Positions 53,975-63,454 of a stretch of DNA of 64,000 bases are shown one piece after another (position 1 is the stretch's first letter; each line of letters opens with the position of its first letter). The notes under the pieces were generated by a model that made no database searches, was not told the DNA's origin, and was given only the letters and a program-made list of their open reading frames with translations. This DNA is from DYFT01 sp041695085 (GTDB lineage Bacteria > Bacteroidota > Ignavibacteria > UBA10030). A program made the translations under genes and the position numbers. The stretch lies in assembly GCA_041695085.1 (NCBI GenBank), contig JBGFRO010000018.1, forward strand, positions 62,001 to 126,000. The letters are read 5' to 3'.

Positions 53975-54835
53975 TCAGGCTTTCTTTGCTTTATCAATCT
54001 CTTTTGCATCATTCATTATTAAACTTTGCCAGTCGTACGAAGGTGCAAGAATGGAGCTATCAACCGCCGTAGCAATGGAAGGCAGAGGGACCCACAGTTT
54101 CCATCTCCTTGCAAATAAAATATGTTTCCAACAATAGAGCCACGCTTTAACAAGAATTTTAAATAATAATATGTCTCTAAAAACAAATTTGACAAATGTT
54201 ATTGGGTTAAACAGTTTATACTTTGTAAGGCTAAGCCAAATGCTCGCATCAAAATTATTTTTTGCATAGGTTCTAAAAACTTTTTCGGTCTTCCTTAGAA
54301 CTGATTTCGTGGTGAGAAATGTCAAACAGGTGGAGTTTGCAGTCCTCCAATGTCTGTTGCCAAACGCCCTTATGAAGTTATGATGGTTGTGTAAGTCCAG
54401 AGTATAATAATCCGCGTGGTCATACGGCGTTACGAAGTGCGCATCGTTGTGCGCTTTCAAAAACTGCACCATCTGCGGAAACTGACCGGGAAGATAATAG
54501 TAATCGTCCTCTGCAAAATATACTGCTTCGGATACGTCTTGACTCAACAATATGTCAAGCTGCATATTAAAGGTTCCGAAGTTTCCCGTTTTCTTCAAAA
54601 GTATCAATTCTAAATCTTGCGCTTCAAACTGGCGCTTGAATAATTCTTGGTATTCTTGAGGGCAATTGTCAAGTAGAACCCACACTTTGACTTTCAAATC
54701 CCCAAGAGAGGCTCTGAATGATTTTAAACAGAGCTCTGACAGTTTATATTTGTTGTCACGAAACACGACCGGCGTTTTGGAAACACCGGGATAAATTCTA
54801 TAAGCGACTGCTAAGTCGTATTGTTTTGTATTCAT
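53975..54835 (-). CDS. Probable GT2-like glycosyltransferase, AT-rich gene
   Basis: The protein has 286 residues from the ATG at 54835. Upstream in-frame ATGs give a 45-residue extension of no clear character. It has Y-D-L-A-V-A-Y-R-I-Y-P, L-C-L-K-S-F, V-W-V-L-L-D-N-C-P, N-F-G-T-F-N-M-Q-L and E-D-D-Y-Y-Y-L-P, the order seen in GT-A glycosyltransferases, where E-D-D takes the place of the D-x-D metal site. The C-terminal third is hydrophobic and basic and may dock to the membrane. The gene is visibly richer in A/T than its neighbours, suggesting acquisition. The sugar is unknown. Confidence 0.7.
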   Translation of the reverse strand: MNTKQYDLAVAYRIYPGVSKTPVVFRDNKYKLSELCLKSFRASLGDLKVKVWVLLDNCPQEYQELFKRQFEAQDLELILLKKTGNFGTFNMQLDILLSQDVSEAVYFAEDDYYYLPGQFPQMVQFLKAHNDAHFVTPYDHADYYTLDLHNHHNFIRAFGNRHWRTANSTCLTFLTTKSVLRKTEKVFRTYAKNNFDASIWLSLTKYKLFNPITFVKFVFRDILLFKILVKAWLYCWKHILFARRWKLWVPLPSIATAVDSSILAPSYDWQSLIMNDAKEIDKAKKA

Positions 54836-55024
54836 TTGTTTTCCCTGTATAGCCTCATTCTCTTCAAGAACATCGGGTAAATTGCCCTCGTAATGCATCT
54901 CGATGACATGTTGATGACCCTCCTCACGTATTTCATGCTTTATTTCAAATGAAGTTCTTAAAGTCAACACGTGTACATCGTTTCCATTGAGTGTTCTTTT
55001 TACAGCTCGGCGAAGAAAGGACTC

Positions 55025-55885
55025 TTATTCTTTTCGAGCAAGCGTCAAGCCCCTATCACCAAAGACGCCAAATACGTTCGTGACAGCCCGATTGAGTTCA
55101 TCGAGTAAACGAACGTGCCACGGGCGTGTACGAATAGATTTGTCTTGTTGCGTCATCAATTCGTGAAATCCGGATCGCTCGAGCAATTTCCTGAGATTGG
55201 ACGTGTGATAATAGAAAAGATGATACGGTTTGTGTGGAGATTGGCGTCGCAGTCCAAAAAGCTTCCGAACTTTCGCCGAGATGTTATGAAGCTCCATAGG
55301 GTATGCAAGTACCAGCAGTCCATTTGTTCTCAGGACGCGCCGAAGCTCAGCCAAGGTCTCTAGAGGGTGCGGAAGATGCTCAATCACGTCGCCGAGAAAA
55401 ATAACATCGAATGAATTGTCCGGAAATGCCTGGTCTTCTAACGTTCCGATTCGAATATCGAGACCGAGCTTTTCTCTTCCCCACTGTGCCATTGCGGCAT
55501 TCAGCTCTACACCCAATGTTTCGAAGCCCTGATCACGCGCTTCCGCTAACATTGCACCTCCCGCACACCCTACCTCCAGGAGGATTCCATTTTGTCGAAA
55601 TTGTTTAATCAACGAAAGCATTGGTTCAAATTCTTCTCTCAACTCCCTTACCTGCTCTGAATATGGCTTCTGCAAACATCCGCAATGATAATCTCGTTCG
55701 AAGTATTCGATTGAGTAGAGCGACTCGATCTCCTGCGGCGAGAGCATCGGTGCAAGTGTGCCGAGATCACAACGATCGCACATCACGATGTCGATGGTCC
55801 TTCCACCAAACCGATAGAAATACGGAGAACGAGAAAACGTCCGCCCATTACAGACCGGGCAAACAATCAAAGAGCTCAACGTCAT
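55025..55885 (-). CDS. SAM-dependent methyltransferase with N-terminal zinc-ribbon
   Basis: The 286-residue protein opens with two C-x2-C pairs (C-P-V-C-N-G and C-D-R-C-D-L-G), a small zinc ribbon. A class I methyltransferase domain follows: motif I L-L-E-V-G-C-A-G-G-A, then F-D-V-I-F-L-G-D-V-I-E-H-L and V-L-R-T-N-G-L-L-V-L. This architecture is common in sugar methyltransferases of O-antigen and polyketide-type clusters. It probably methylates a sugar of the surface glycan. Confidence 0.9.
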   Translation of the reverse strand: MTLSSLIVCPVCNGRTFSRSPYFYRFGGRTIDIVMCDRCDLGTLAPMLSPQEIESLYSIEYFERDYHCGCLQKPYSEQVRELREEFEPMLSLIKQFRQNGILLEVGCAGGAMLAEARDQGFETLGVELNAAMAQWGREKLGLDIRIGTLEDQAFPDNSFDVIFLGDVIEHLPHPLETLAELRRVLRTNGLLVLAYPMELHNISAKVRKLFGLRRQSPHKPYHLFYYHTSNLRKLLERSGFHELMTQQDKSIRTRPWHVRLLDELNRAVTNVFGVFGDRGLTLARKE

Positions 55886-55931
55886 GACCGAAAACTCCTG
55901 CCGCGTGAAGAACCGAACTCCTTTTGCAGGC

Positions 55932-56846
55932 TTAATGGATCACCTTCCAAAGAATGCTGAAATACGAACGGGATTTCCTGAGGAGATCGATATCAAACGT
56001 GATGAGTCCAACGAAGGCGTACACAGGAACACGGAGAGCGAGTCCGAAACCCTTCACAAAGGCACCGGCAATCCTTCTCAACCCCTGAAAGTGTTTCCGA
56101 ATAAAATAGAACTGAGTGAGATGAAGCTGTTCCGAAAATCGAGACATGCTTTCAATCGATCCCCCGCCATAATGGATAATTTGAGCCGATGGAGAGAAGA
56201 AGGTACGATATCCAAGCTTTCGAGCACGATAGCAGAGATCCACTTCTTCAGTATACATGAAGTACGCCTCGTCGAACAAGCCGACGTTGTCGAACACCTC
56301 GCGTCGTATCATCATAAAAGCTCCTCTGACGAAATCGACCTCGCGAACTTCGTCATGATCGAAGTAGCTCATATAATACGCTCCAAAGATGGGACTACGT
56401 CGAAAGACGATGTAGAGGAATAAGCTCTCAGAGAAGAGATTCCAAACCGATGGAAAGCTCATACAAGAGGGCTGCAACGAACCATCTGCATTAAGAAGTT
56501 TGCAGCCAACAATTGATGCCTCCGGCTGAGCTTGCATGAATTCTACCGTCTTCTGAATCGCCCCATCGAGCACCTTCGTGTCGGAATTGAGCAACAGGAT
56601 GTATCGACCGCGAGCGATGGGAATGGCCTGATTGTTCGCCGCAGCAAATCCCCGATTCGACTCATTAACGATGAGGTGGACGTTCGGAAACTCACGCCTG
56701 ATCATCGATACGCTGTCATCCGTCGAAGCATTATCCACAACAAAGATTTCGAACTCAATCCCCACTGTCTGCTCAAAGACGGACTGCAGGCAAGCTTGGA
56801 GCAGCTTTGCTGTGTTGAAATTGACAATGATGATAGAAAGGTCCAC
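55932..56846 (-). CDS. GT2-family glycosyltransferase (rhamnosyltransferase-like)
   Basis: The 304-residue GT-A enzyme has L-S-I-I-I-V-N-F-N-T, V-V-D-N-A-S-T-D-D-S, the N-S-D-T metal site and Y-T-E-E-V-D-L-C-Y-R. It is similar in layout to residues 10-285 of the fusion at 37300 and to WbbL-like rhamnosyltransferases. A short hydrophobic stretch near the end may associate with the membrane. It is co-directional with the methyltransferase genes on both sides. Confidence 0.93.
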   Translation of the reverse strand: MDLSIIIVNFNTAKLLQACLQSVFEQTVGIEFEIFVVDNASTDDSVSMIRREFPNVHLIVNESNRGFAAANNQAIPIARGRYILLLNSDTKVLDGAIQKTVEFMQAQPEASIVGCKLLNADGSLQPSCMSFPSVWNLFSESLFLYIVFRRSPIFGAYYMSYFDHDEVREVDFVRGAFMMIRREVFDNVGLFDEAYFMYTEEVDLCYRARKLGYRTFFSPSAQIIHYGGGSIESMSRFSEQLHLTQFYFIRKHFQGLRRIAGAFVKGFGLALRVPVYAFVGLITFDIDLLRKSRSYFSILWKVIH

Positions 56847-56867
56847 ACCTCCTCCGGTCAGATCCGC

Positions 56868-57470
56868 TTAGTGAGGCAAGTCGGACTGTTTGATGCAGAG
56901 AATCGCCGACGACAGGCGCGGGACAACTCGCGTAATAGGTCCCAACGCGGTGGAGACGACACGCCGCGAACGGCCGAAGATCTTCAAGCCGCCAATGCCT
57001 TGAACATCGTACCCTCGTCGTCGAAAATCTCCAACGGTCCATGAGGAGAGATGCTTCTGATAGGGATTCTCGTCGTACTCCGGTTGATGGAAAAACTCGT
57101 TCGGTGTGGTGACAATGACAACCGAAGAGATACGCTCGAGTTCGTCCAGAAGTTGGAGCCCTTCTTCTCTTGGGAGATGCTCGATGACTTCAATACAGGT
57201 TGCCACTTCAAATTCCTTGTCCCGAAACACCAAGGGAAACTCCCCGATGTTTCGTTCCACGAGTTCATCATAAAAATGATGGAACCGACAAAACTCGAGT
57301 GAGGGCTGATAACCATCAACACCAACGAGCCTCGTGATCTTTCGATAGATTCGACACAAAGCACCCACGATTCCTCTTCCGCATCCGATGTCGACAAGTG
57401 ATCGCGCATGCAGGGGGATGCTGTCGAGAATCCTAGGCAAGGCTGGATGTGTCCACGTGATATCAGACAT
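56868..57470 (-). CDS. SAM-dependent methyltransferase
   Basis: The protein has 200 residues from the ATG at 57470. Motif I is S-L-V-D-I-G-C-G-R-G-I-V-G, followed by V-G-V-D-G-Y and C-I-E-V-I-E-H-L, a class I fold. The C-terminal part has P-N-E-F-F-H-Q. The start overlaps the flippase gene by 8 bp, so translation is coupled. The target is probably a glycan sugar or a lipid-linked intermediate. A longer frame upstream would run further into the flippase gene and lacks methyltransferase character. Confidence 0.88.
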   Translation of the reverse strand: MSDITWTHPALPRILDSIPLHARSLVDIGCGRGIVGALCRIYRKITRLVGVDGYQPSLEFCRFHHFYDELVERNIGEFPLVFRDKEFEVATCIEVIEHLPREEGLQLLDELERISSVVIVTTPNEFFHQPEYDENPYQKHLSSWTVGDFRRRGYDVQGIGGLKIFGRSRRVVSTALGPITRVVPRLSSAILCIKQSDLPH

Positions 57471-59028
57471 GTCTACTGATCTGTTTTGGAAGAAGTGAAG
57501 GGGAAAGATCGTGTAACACAGCTCGTATTGTCCCGTGATCCTCGGAGTCGAAGGCATATCTCCACGTTAAGAAGATGTAAGCCAGAACAATCAGAAGCGC
57601 AACGCCCACGGAGACGAGTTGATCCGATACGTTATTCCACCTCATCACCAGAGGAGCAACGAAGCACGAGAAGATCATCACAGCGGAGATTGCGAGCCCG
57701 CGAAGAACATCCCGACCCAAGATGGCGCGGACACGCATTCTGGCGATGCGGAGGCAAATCAACAGAAACACCGGGATCGTCCACAACATCCGCAAACACC
57801 ATGCGAGGGCTGCACCAGTAATTCCCAGCTTGAGTACAAGAACAGAGGTCACTGCGATATAGATCGGCAGCTCGATTACCATGTACTTTGCCGCGACATC
57901 GGGCCTGCCGATCGCCTGCATAAGTGCAAATGGAACGTATCCGATTGCATTGAGCCAAACGGCGATGAGCAGTATGCTGAAGACCAGACCGCCCGCGCGT
58001 GCAAACTCTCCGCCAAGCCAGATTCTGAGAATATCCTCGGCAAATATCAGGAGGATGGCCGTGAGAGGCGTCATCAGTGCCACAAGGTATTTCAGCGAGA
58101 GACTGAGACTTCGTTGTAGCCTTTCAGTCTTGCCGGTCGCAGAGAAAGTACTGAACGCCGGGAAGAGCACGCCAACCACCGCGGTCGGAACAACGAGAAG
58201 TTTTGAGGCAAATTCATACGGAGCCGCGTAGTAGGAGACAGCACTTATCGAAACAACACTTCCAATGAGAAACCTGTCGAAATACGTAATAACAGGGCTA
58301 ACGAGATTCGACACAGAAATCCATCCTCCATACGTGATCATCGTGCGCAACATATGAAGAGACGTTGAGAATTTCCGAAGCTCCGGGCAAACATGGAGAT
58401 TCAGCAGAAGGAGAACCAAGAGCGCCGCGACTCTCAAGAGAACAATGAGGAGAACGATGGCAGGTAATTGCAGCTCGAGTAATACTCCTGCTAGGCTCAA
58501 GATGTAGACTGCGAGAGCCGATGGAATTCTGATCAAGTTCACAAGATCAAACCGTTGCCGCGCTTCCAATGCCCCTATAAGCGAAGTGGAAACCAGCATA
58601 AGCGGAACCGACAGCGCGAGGAGATAGAAGGTTTCCTTCGCTTCGGTAATCAAAGACGGTGCGACCGTGAGGATTCGTTCAACGAGAATGGGCGTGAAGA
58701 CAATCAGTAGTACGGCTCCAAAAACCCCTAAGAAGAATTGAATAGTTGCAGAGGTCCAGACAATCGTCCCCACGTCATTAAGGCGGCGTTTTGCGAGCGC
58801 CTCGGCAGCATACTTTGTGGTCGCTCTGCCCAACCCTAAGTCGAATACCCCAAAGTATCCAAGAATGACCCACGCCAAGGAGAAGATTCCAAAGCGTTCC
58901 GATCCAAGACCGCGCACGATAAACGGAAGCACAAGGAGGGCAACCAGCAGTGGACTCGCCTGACCGAGCACGTTGTAGATTGAGTTGCGCGCCAACAGAC
59001 GGCTACTGATGTTTTCCGATTGAATCAC
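57463..59028 (-). CDS. Lipid-linked oligosaccharide flippase (Wzx-like)
   Basis: The 521-residue protein has 12-14 hydrophobic helices. The N-terminus (N-S-I-Y-N-V-L-G-Q-A-S-P-L-L-V-A-L-L-V-L-P-F-I-V-R-G-L-G) is typical of MOP-superfamily polysaccharide exporters. It would turn the undecaprenyl-linked repeat unit to the periplasmic face, where the ligase/polymerase at 59047 and the Wzz-like protein at 60491 act. Confidence 0.93.
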   Translation of the reverse strand: MIQSENISSRLLARNSIYNVLGQASPLLVALLVLPFIVRGLGSERFGIFSLAWVILGYFGVFDLGLGRATTKYAAEALAKRRLNDVGTIVWTSATIQFFLGVFGAVLLIVFTPILVERILTVAPSLITEAKETFYLLALSVPLMLVSTSLIGALEARQRFDLVNLIRIPSALAVYILSLAGVLLELQLPAIVLLIVLLRVAALLVLLLLNLHVCPELRKFSTSLHMLRTMITYGGWISVSNLVSPVITYFDRFLIGSVVSISAVSYYAAPYEFASKLLVVPTAVVGVLFPAFSTFSATGKTERLQRSLSLSLKYLVALMTPLTAILLIFAEDILRIWLGGEFARAGGLVFSILLIAVWLNAIGYVPFALMQAIGRPDVAAKYMVIELPIYIAVTSVLVLKLGITGAALAWCLRMLWTIPVFLLICLRIARMRVRAILGRDVLRGLAISAVMIFSCFVAPLVMRWNNVSDQLVSVGVALLIVLAYIFLTWRYAFDSEDHGTIRAVLHDLSPSLLPKQISRHV

Positions 59029-59046
59029 GTGGATTGAAATCCTTGG

Positions 59047-60486
59047 CTAAACAGATGGAAATAAAGTACTGTTCTCAATAGGCACTTGGTCCGATTGGAC
59101 TCGGGCAGCGATCGTCCCCCAGCACAAAACAATGATCAGTATCGAATCGCGGGCATAGAACTGGGGGGAGGTTATGGAAATTTGGACCATCGCCACAAGG
59201 ATTGCCACGGAAGCCAGCTGGTAGGGTCGAAGGGGAGAACGCCATTCCTCCCGTAAACGGTGAATCCCGGCGCGAATCTTCGAAAAATAAGCAACCAAAA
59301 AAATGAGGAGTCCGGCAATACCGAGTTTAAATAAGAAATAAAGATACGCGTTGTGTGCATAAATGGTATGCTGCGTCGTCTTTCTGATAAGGCTGTGAAA
59401 GGCGTATTCACCCCCAAGTCCAACGCCCGTCAGGGGATTGGCAAGAATTGCTTTCCAGATCGCTGCAGTCTCCGCCAAGCGATTCGCAACAGAGATATCC
59501 TGCGTTCCAGCCGCCGATGTGATGAAACGATAAGCAATTGTTGCCAGGAGAGAAGTGAGAATGTCATAGAAAAAAATGAGGAGGATGAGGCTGCTCAGAA
59601 GCAAAACGATGAGCACTATTGACAGCAATCTACGTCGTTCGTGGGAACGGCCAAGGAAGAGAAGGACCACGCCTCCGAGAAGAGCACCGATCCAGAATCC
59701 ACGTGCGAAGGTGAAGATCAGCGCCAGGGCAAAGAACGAGACCGCGAGTACCGATATCAACTGCGCGCGTACGGTTCGTGTGGTCATCCATAGAGCCCCG
59801 AACGCAAGTAGCAAAGACATGAAGATAGGAGCATACGAAGCCTGGCGCGCCCCAACAAGTTGCCAGTAAAACTCCGCAACCAGAGCACCGGATCGATATT
59901 GAATGAAATTTTGAATAGCAAGAGTCAAACCCAGCAGGAAAAACGCCCCATAGGCCAGCCGTCGACCTTGTGTGTCCGCCAGCATCTCCCGCATTGGGAA
60001 ATAGAGCAAGAATGCCATCAGAACAATCCACTCCCGAAACCACATGTCCATCTTATTCCCGTACGCGAGAGCTGGAATGATCGAGACAGTAGCAAGCACG
60101 AGAAAGAGGAAGAGAGACCTGTCTCCGACCGTCGAAGTGAAGGCATAGCCTCTCACCCAGCGGTCATAAAACCAGATCAGAAGGATGCCGAAGGAGTAGA
60201 ATGCGAAACCGATCTCTGAAATCGAAACTCCTTCTGTCTTCTGGAAGAACAAGACTGCGTGACCGAGAATTGTGAGCGTCAGCCAGACATGCAGCGATGT
60301 AAGCGACCAATAGATGACGAGGAGTGCAACCGCCACGGAGGGCAGAAAGACAATTTCGCCTCCCAAAATCCAGGCAGAGATCACGAGAATCGGCACGACA
60401 ACAAGAAGGAAGACCTCTTTTTTCGCGAACGGTACGGACGCTGGATAAAAAACAGCGCCGCTCGTTGGGGATTGAACGTCGTTCAC
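59047..60486 (-). CDS. O-antigen ligase/polymerase-family membrane protein
   Basis: The 479-residue protein has about 12 membrane helices and the Wzy_C/WaaL-type periplasmic loop (I-W-K-A-I-L-A-N-P-L-T-G-V-G-L-G-G-E-Y, then H-T-I-Y-A-H-N-A-Y-L-Y), with the conserved H in A-H-N. It either polymerises repeat units or joins the glycan to its carrier. Position between a flippase and a Wzz-like protein favours a polymerase role. Its start is 4 bp from the Wzz gene stop. Confidence 0.9.
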   Translation of the reverse strand: MNDVQSPTSGAVFYPASVPFAKKEVFLLVVVPILVISAWILGGEIVFLPSVAVALLVIYWSLTSLHVWLTLTILGHAVLFFQKTEGVSISEIGFAFYSFGILLIWFYDRWVRGYAFTSTVGDRSLFLFLVLATVSIIPALAYGNKMDMWFREWIVLMAFLLYFPMREMLADTQGRRLAYGAFFLLGLTLAIQNFIQYRSGALVAEFYWQLVGARQASYAPIFMSLLLAFGALWMTTRTVRAQLISVLAVSFFALALIFTFARGFWIGALLGGVVLLFLGRSHERRRLLSIVLIVLLLSSLILLIFFYDILTSLLATIAYRFITSAAGTQDISVANRLAETAAIWKAILANPLTGVGLGGEYAFHSLIRKTTQHTIYAHNAYLYFLFKLGIAGLLIFLVAYFSKIRAGIHRLREEWRSPLRPYQLASVAILVAMVQISITSPQFYARDSILIIVLCWGTIAARVQSDQVPIENSTLFPSV

Positions 60487-60490
60487 CCTT

Positions 60491-61663
60491 TCACCTCTCG
60501 CTCTTCACCCGGAATACGTCACGCAGAACCTCATATCGCTCAGGCGCGTGTGTACGAAGCAACAGGACGCGTTCTCGAAACGCGTAGAATGTAAGCGTCA
60601 ACAGCCCGGCGGAAAACATCGAAATCAAGACAATCAGCATGCGCTTGGGTCTCGCTTTCCGCTCGGCTGGAACAGCGCGGTCGAGCACAACAACAGACGG
60701 CACTTCCTTCTTCTCCTCAAAACGCGTCTGTTCATAGAGCGGAATCAATACCTCAAGGATCCTTGATTGGATGAGGATGTTACGGTAGAGACGGAAGTGC
60801 TCAAGGCCGAGATCCGGGAACAAGCCCAGCTTTTGGTTGAGAATCTGCAATTCCAGTTTTCTTCGCTCAAGCTCGGGATTCGTGGCACCCAGCGTCTGCG
60901 TCATAAACTGCACTTCCAACTCCTTCAGCGTTTTTTCTGCGTAGAGCTGAGCAACAGCCTTCGCGCTCCCCTGCACATCCTCCGGCACGGCAATCAAACC
61001 ATGCTTTTTCTGGAATGTGGCGTACGCTTCTTCATACTTTTGGAGACTATCTTTGATCTCCCGGACACTTCGCTCGAGGAAGGTTCGATATTTGCTCGTC
61101 GATTGGAGGTTCAAATCGTCGGTGATGGTATTCAACACCTCCACATAATAATTCGCCATGTCCGCCGCGCGCTGCCGGTCGGTATCCAGCACGCTGATGC
61201 TGATATGACCTTCTTCCGCAATGTCGATTGTAACGTTGCTCTCCAGCTCTTTGATCGTCTTCTCCATCGAGGAATCCGAGATACCGTACACATCGACGAG
61301 GTTGAACTTACGAATCACCGCTTCTTTTGTGCTTCGACTTTCCAAAATAGAAAGATAGCTGTACGCCGCGCCCCTTGCTCCGGCGAGTCCGCTTAATGAA
61401 CGCAGCGGGGCAATCTCCCGGAGCGTCGAGGTGAGCGAGCCCAACGACCCCAGCACGCCTGGCTCCTTTGGCGGTAACACGACAACAGTGCTTTCGTACC
61501 AAAGCGGAAGGAGGAAACTGATGACCGCGGAGAGGAGGGCAACCGTCCCGCAGCTGACCAGAAGAAATCGTTTTGCACGGGCGATGAGGGCGAGAAGCCA
61601 GAAGATCGTGGTTCCGGTAAGAACACCGTCAGTCGGTGTCGTGGATGAGTTGTGGCTTGTCAT
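60491..61663 (-). CDS. Chain-length determinant protein (Wzz/GNVR family)
   Basis: The 390-residue protein has the expected two membrane helices (about 36-56 and 345-363) around a long periplasmic helical part. The N-terminal Wzz motif (L-P-L-W-Y-E-S-T-V-V-V-L-P-P-K-E) is clear. A coiled coil lies at about 180-270. The second helix has a P-rich approach (P-A-E-R-K-A-R-P-K-R-M). No cytoplasmic tyrosine-kinase domain is fused. It sets polymer length together with the neighbouring polymerase and the Wza-like channel. Confidence 0.93.
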   Translation of the reverse strand: MTSHNSSTTPTDGVLTGTTIFWLLALIARAKRFLLVSCGTVALLSAVISFLLPLWYESTVVVLPPKEPGVLGSLGSLTSTLREIAPLRSLSGLAGARGAAYSYLSILESRSTKEAVIRKFNLVDVYGISDSSMEKTIKELESNVTIDIAEEGHISISVLDTDRQRAADMANYYVEVLNTITDDLNLQSTSKYRTFLERSVREIKDSLQKYEEAYATFQKKHGLIAVPEDVQGSAKAVAQLYAEKTLKELEVQFMTQTLGATNPELERRKLELQILNQKLGLFPDLGLEHFRLYRNILIQSRILEVLIPLYEQTRFEEKKEVPSVVVLDRAVPAERKARPKRMLIVLISMFSAGLLTLTFYAFRERVLLLRTHAPERYEVLRDVFRVKSER

Positions 61664-61731
61664 AGGAGTGGTCTGTCAAAAGAGAGATGAGCGAATGTCC
61701 CCAGAATGAAAATCTCCCAGCACCTCGATGT

Positions 61732-63453
61732 TCATTTCGTGACTTGGATCGCGAGCACGATGGTCGTGCCCACCGCTGCGACGACAGAGGCAATATCGCG
61801 GATAATCTCAAAATAGTACCGCGCATCTCGCCGTGGTTCCTTTGGAACCCATATCTGATCGCCGGGCTCCAACCTCGTTCGGTCAGGCATCATCCATTCC
61901 AGCGTCGATTTCTTGATCACTCTCACTTCATCATGGTCGGCGTATTCGGAAAATCCGCCGGCTCTCGCAATGTATTGCTCGACGCTTAAGTTCGGATCGT
62001 AAGGTAGAAAACCGGGTCGGGCAACCTGTCCATTGACTAACACCCCTTGATGACGCGAGGGGATGAAGATCACATCGCCCCCGTTCAAAAGGATATCCTC
62101 TGAAGTCATATTTTGCTCAACCAATGCGGAGACATTGACGCTCACAGGGTGATATCCTCCTTTGAACGACATGAAATAGTACAAGCTGTCGCCCAGAACG
62201 AAGTTTTGTGATCGAATATTCCGCGCAATGTCGATCTCGGGACCTACGAATTTGCTCAGCTTCTCCGCCACCCGGAGGACAACGGCTCCTGTCAGCAAGG
62301 CGTCCTCTGTAAATCCGCCGGCATCTTTGATCACTTTGGAGAGCCTCGTCTTTCCGTGAGAGACAGGATAGTAACCTGGTGCCCTGACTTCGCCTTCGAT
62401 GCGCACTCGGAAATCGCGCCGTTGGTCGAACCGCTCCCCGACGACGATCCGATCACCCACTCGGAGTTTCATGTTTGAATTAGCTGAACCCGATGTAAGG
62501 TCGAGGAGGAATTCGTCATCTGGTTCTCCTTTCTCATTCATTCTAAAGAGTCGCACTGCTCGAGGATCAGCGTCGGGCATGAGTCCGCCAGCAATGAGCA
62601 GTGCGTCCGATACGCTGTCGGTCTCGACGTAGTCATAGACCCCCGGCGTATTCACCGCGCCATAGACGCCGATAAAATTCTTACCCACCACTTTGCGCGG
62701 GACGAACACGACATCCCCATCGAGGAGGAAAGGATTGTAGCGGTCCTCCCGAGTTGCGTAGAACTTTGGAATATCGACATGCAGAGTGTCTTTTCCGCGG
62801 AAGACCTTGATATTGCGAGTGGAAATCTCACCAAAAATCTCCATCACCTGGTTCAATCGCGGATCATTGTAGATACTTTGCTGAATCGGCATCGAAGCTT
62901 CCTTTTCGGTCGTCGCCTGCACAGTAACGGTTGCAGCCGGCATGTAGACACGGCTGGCACTCACAACAACCCGCTCCACCCGGTCCGCAGGAGTTGCCTG
63001 GTACTGGCCCGGATTCAGAACATTGCCGGTAACAGTAACGAGGAACGATCGAGGTCGAACGAGCGTCGTCGTAACTTCCCCCACCGGATATTTGACCTTG
63101 ACCACCTGTTTGACCAATCGCTTCGCCTCGTCCAGCGTCTCCCCAGCAACTTTGAGAACTCCGACGGTCGGTATGATCAGGTTGCCTTCGGGCGTGACAG
63201 TCAAAGAAGAGGAGAAATTGACCGGCCCCCAAATGGCGACCGCCAACATATCGGAGGGTCCGACTCGGTACTTCGCCGGATCGATAGGAGCTTCGAGTGG
63301 CGGCGTTGTCACACCAGCAGGCTGATTCGTTCGTCCTAAGATCTGCTCGAGGGCAGATTCCGCTTCGCGCCTTTCCGGAATCTGGCCGCTGGCCATTTGA
63401 ACTGCAGCGGACACAATCAAACTGCAGAAGAAGATACGACGTTTGACTTTCAT
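61732..63453 (-). CDS. Polysaccharide export outer-membrane protein (Wza-like, SLBB domains)
   Basis: The protein has 573 residues from the ATG at 63453, which starts a signal peptide (R-R-I-F-F-C-S-L-I-V-S-A-A-V-Q-M-A-S-G-Q) and lies 1 bp after the wecB stop. A Poly_export domain comes first (Y-R-V-G-P-S-D-M-L-A-V-A-I-W-G), then several SLBB domains (G-N-V-L-N-P-G-Q-Y, G-A-V-N-T-P-G-V-Y, G-E-V-R-A-P-G-Y-Y, G-Q-V-A-R-P-G-F-L). A C-terminal hydrophobic segment ends the protein. No lipobox cysteine is seen at the signal-peptide end, unlike E. coli Wza. It forms the periplasmic/outer-membrane export channel. Confidence 0.93.
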   Translation of the reverse strand: MKVKRRIFFCSLIVSAAVQMASGQIPERREAESALEQILGRTNQPAGVTTPPLEAPIDPAKYRVGPSDMLAVAIWGPVNFSSSLTVTPEGNLIIPTVGVLKVAGETLDEAKRLVKQVVKVKYPVGEVTTTLVRPRSFLVTVTGNVLNPGQYQATPADRVERVVVSASRVYMPAATVTVQATTEKEASMPIQQSIYNDPRLNQVMEIFGEISTRNIKVFRGKDTLHVDIPKFYATREDRYNPFLLDGDVVFVPRKVVGKNFIGVYGAVNTPGVYDYVETDSVSDALLIAGGLMPDADPRAVRLFRMNEKGEPDDEFLLDLTSGSANSNMKLRVGDRIVVGERFDQRRDFRVRIEGEVRAPGYYPVSHGKTRLSKVIKDAGGFTEDALLTGAVVLRVAEKLSKFVGPEIDIARNIRSQNFVLGDSLYYFMSFKGGYHPVSVNVSALVEQNMTSEDILLNGGDVIFIPSRHQGVLVNGQVARPGFLPYDPNLSVEQYIARAGGFSEYADHDEVRVIKKSTLEWMMPDRTRLEPGDQIWVPKEPRRDARYYFEIIRDIASVVAAVGTTIVLAIQVTK

Positions 63454-63454
63454 T

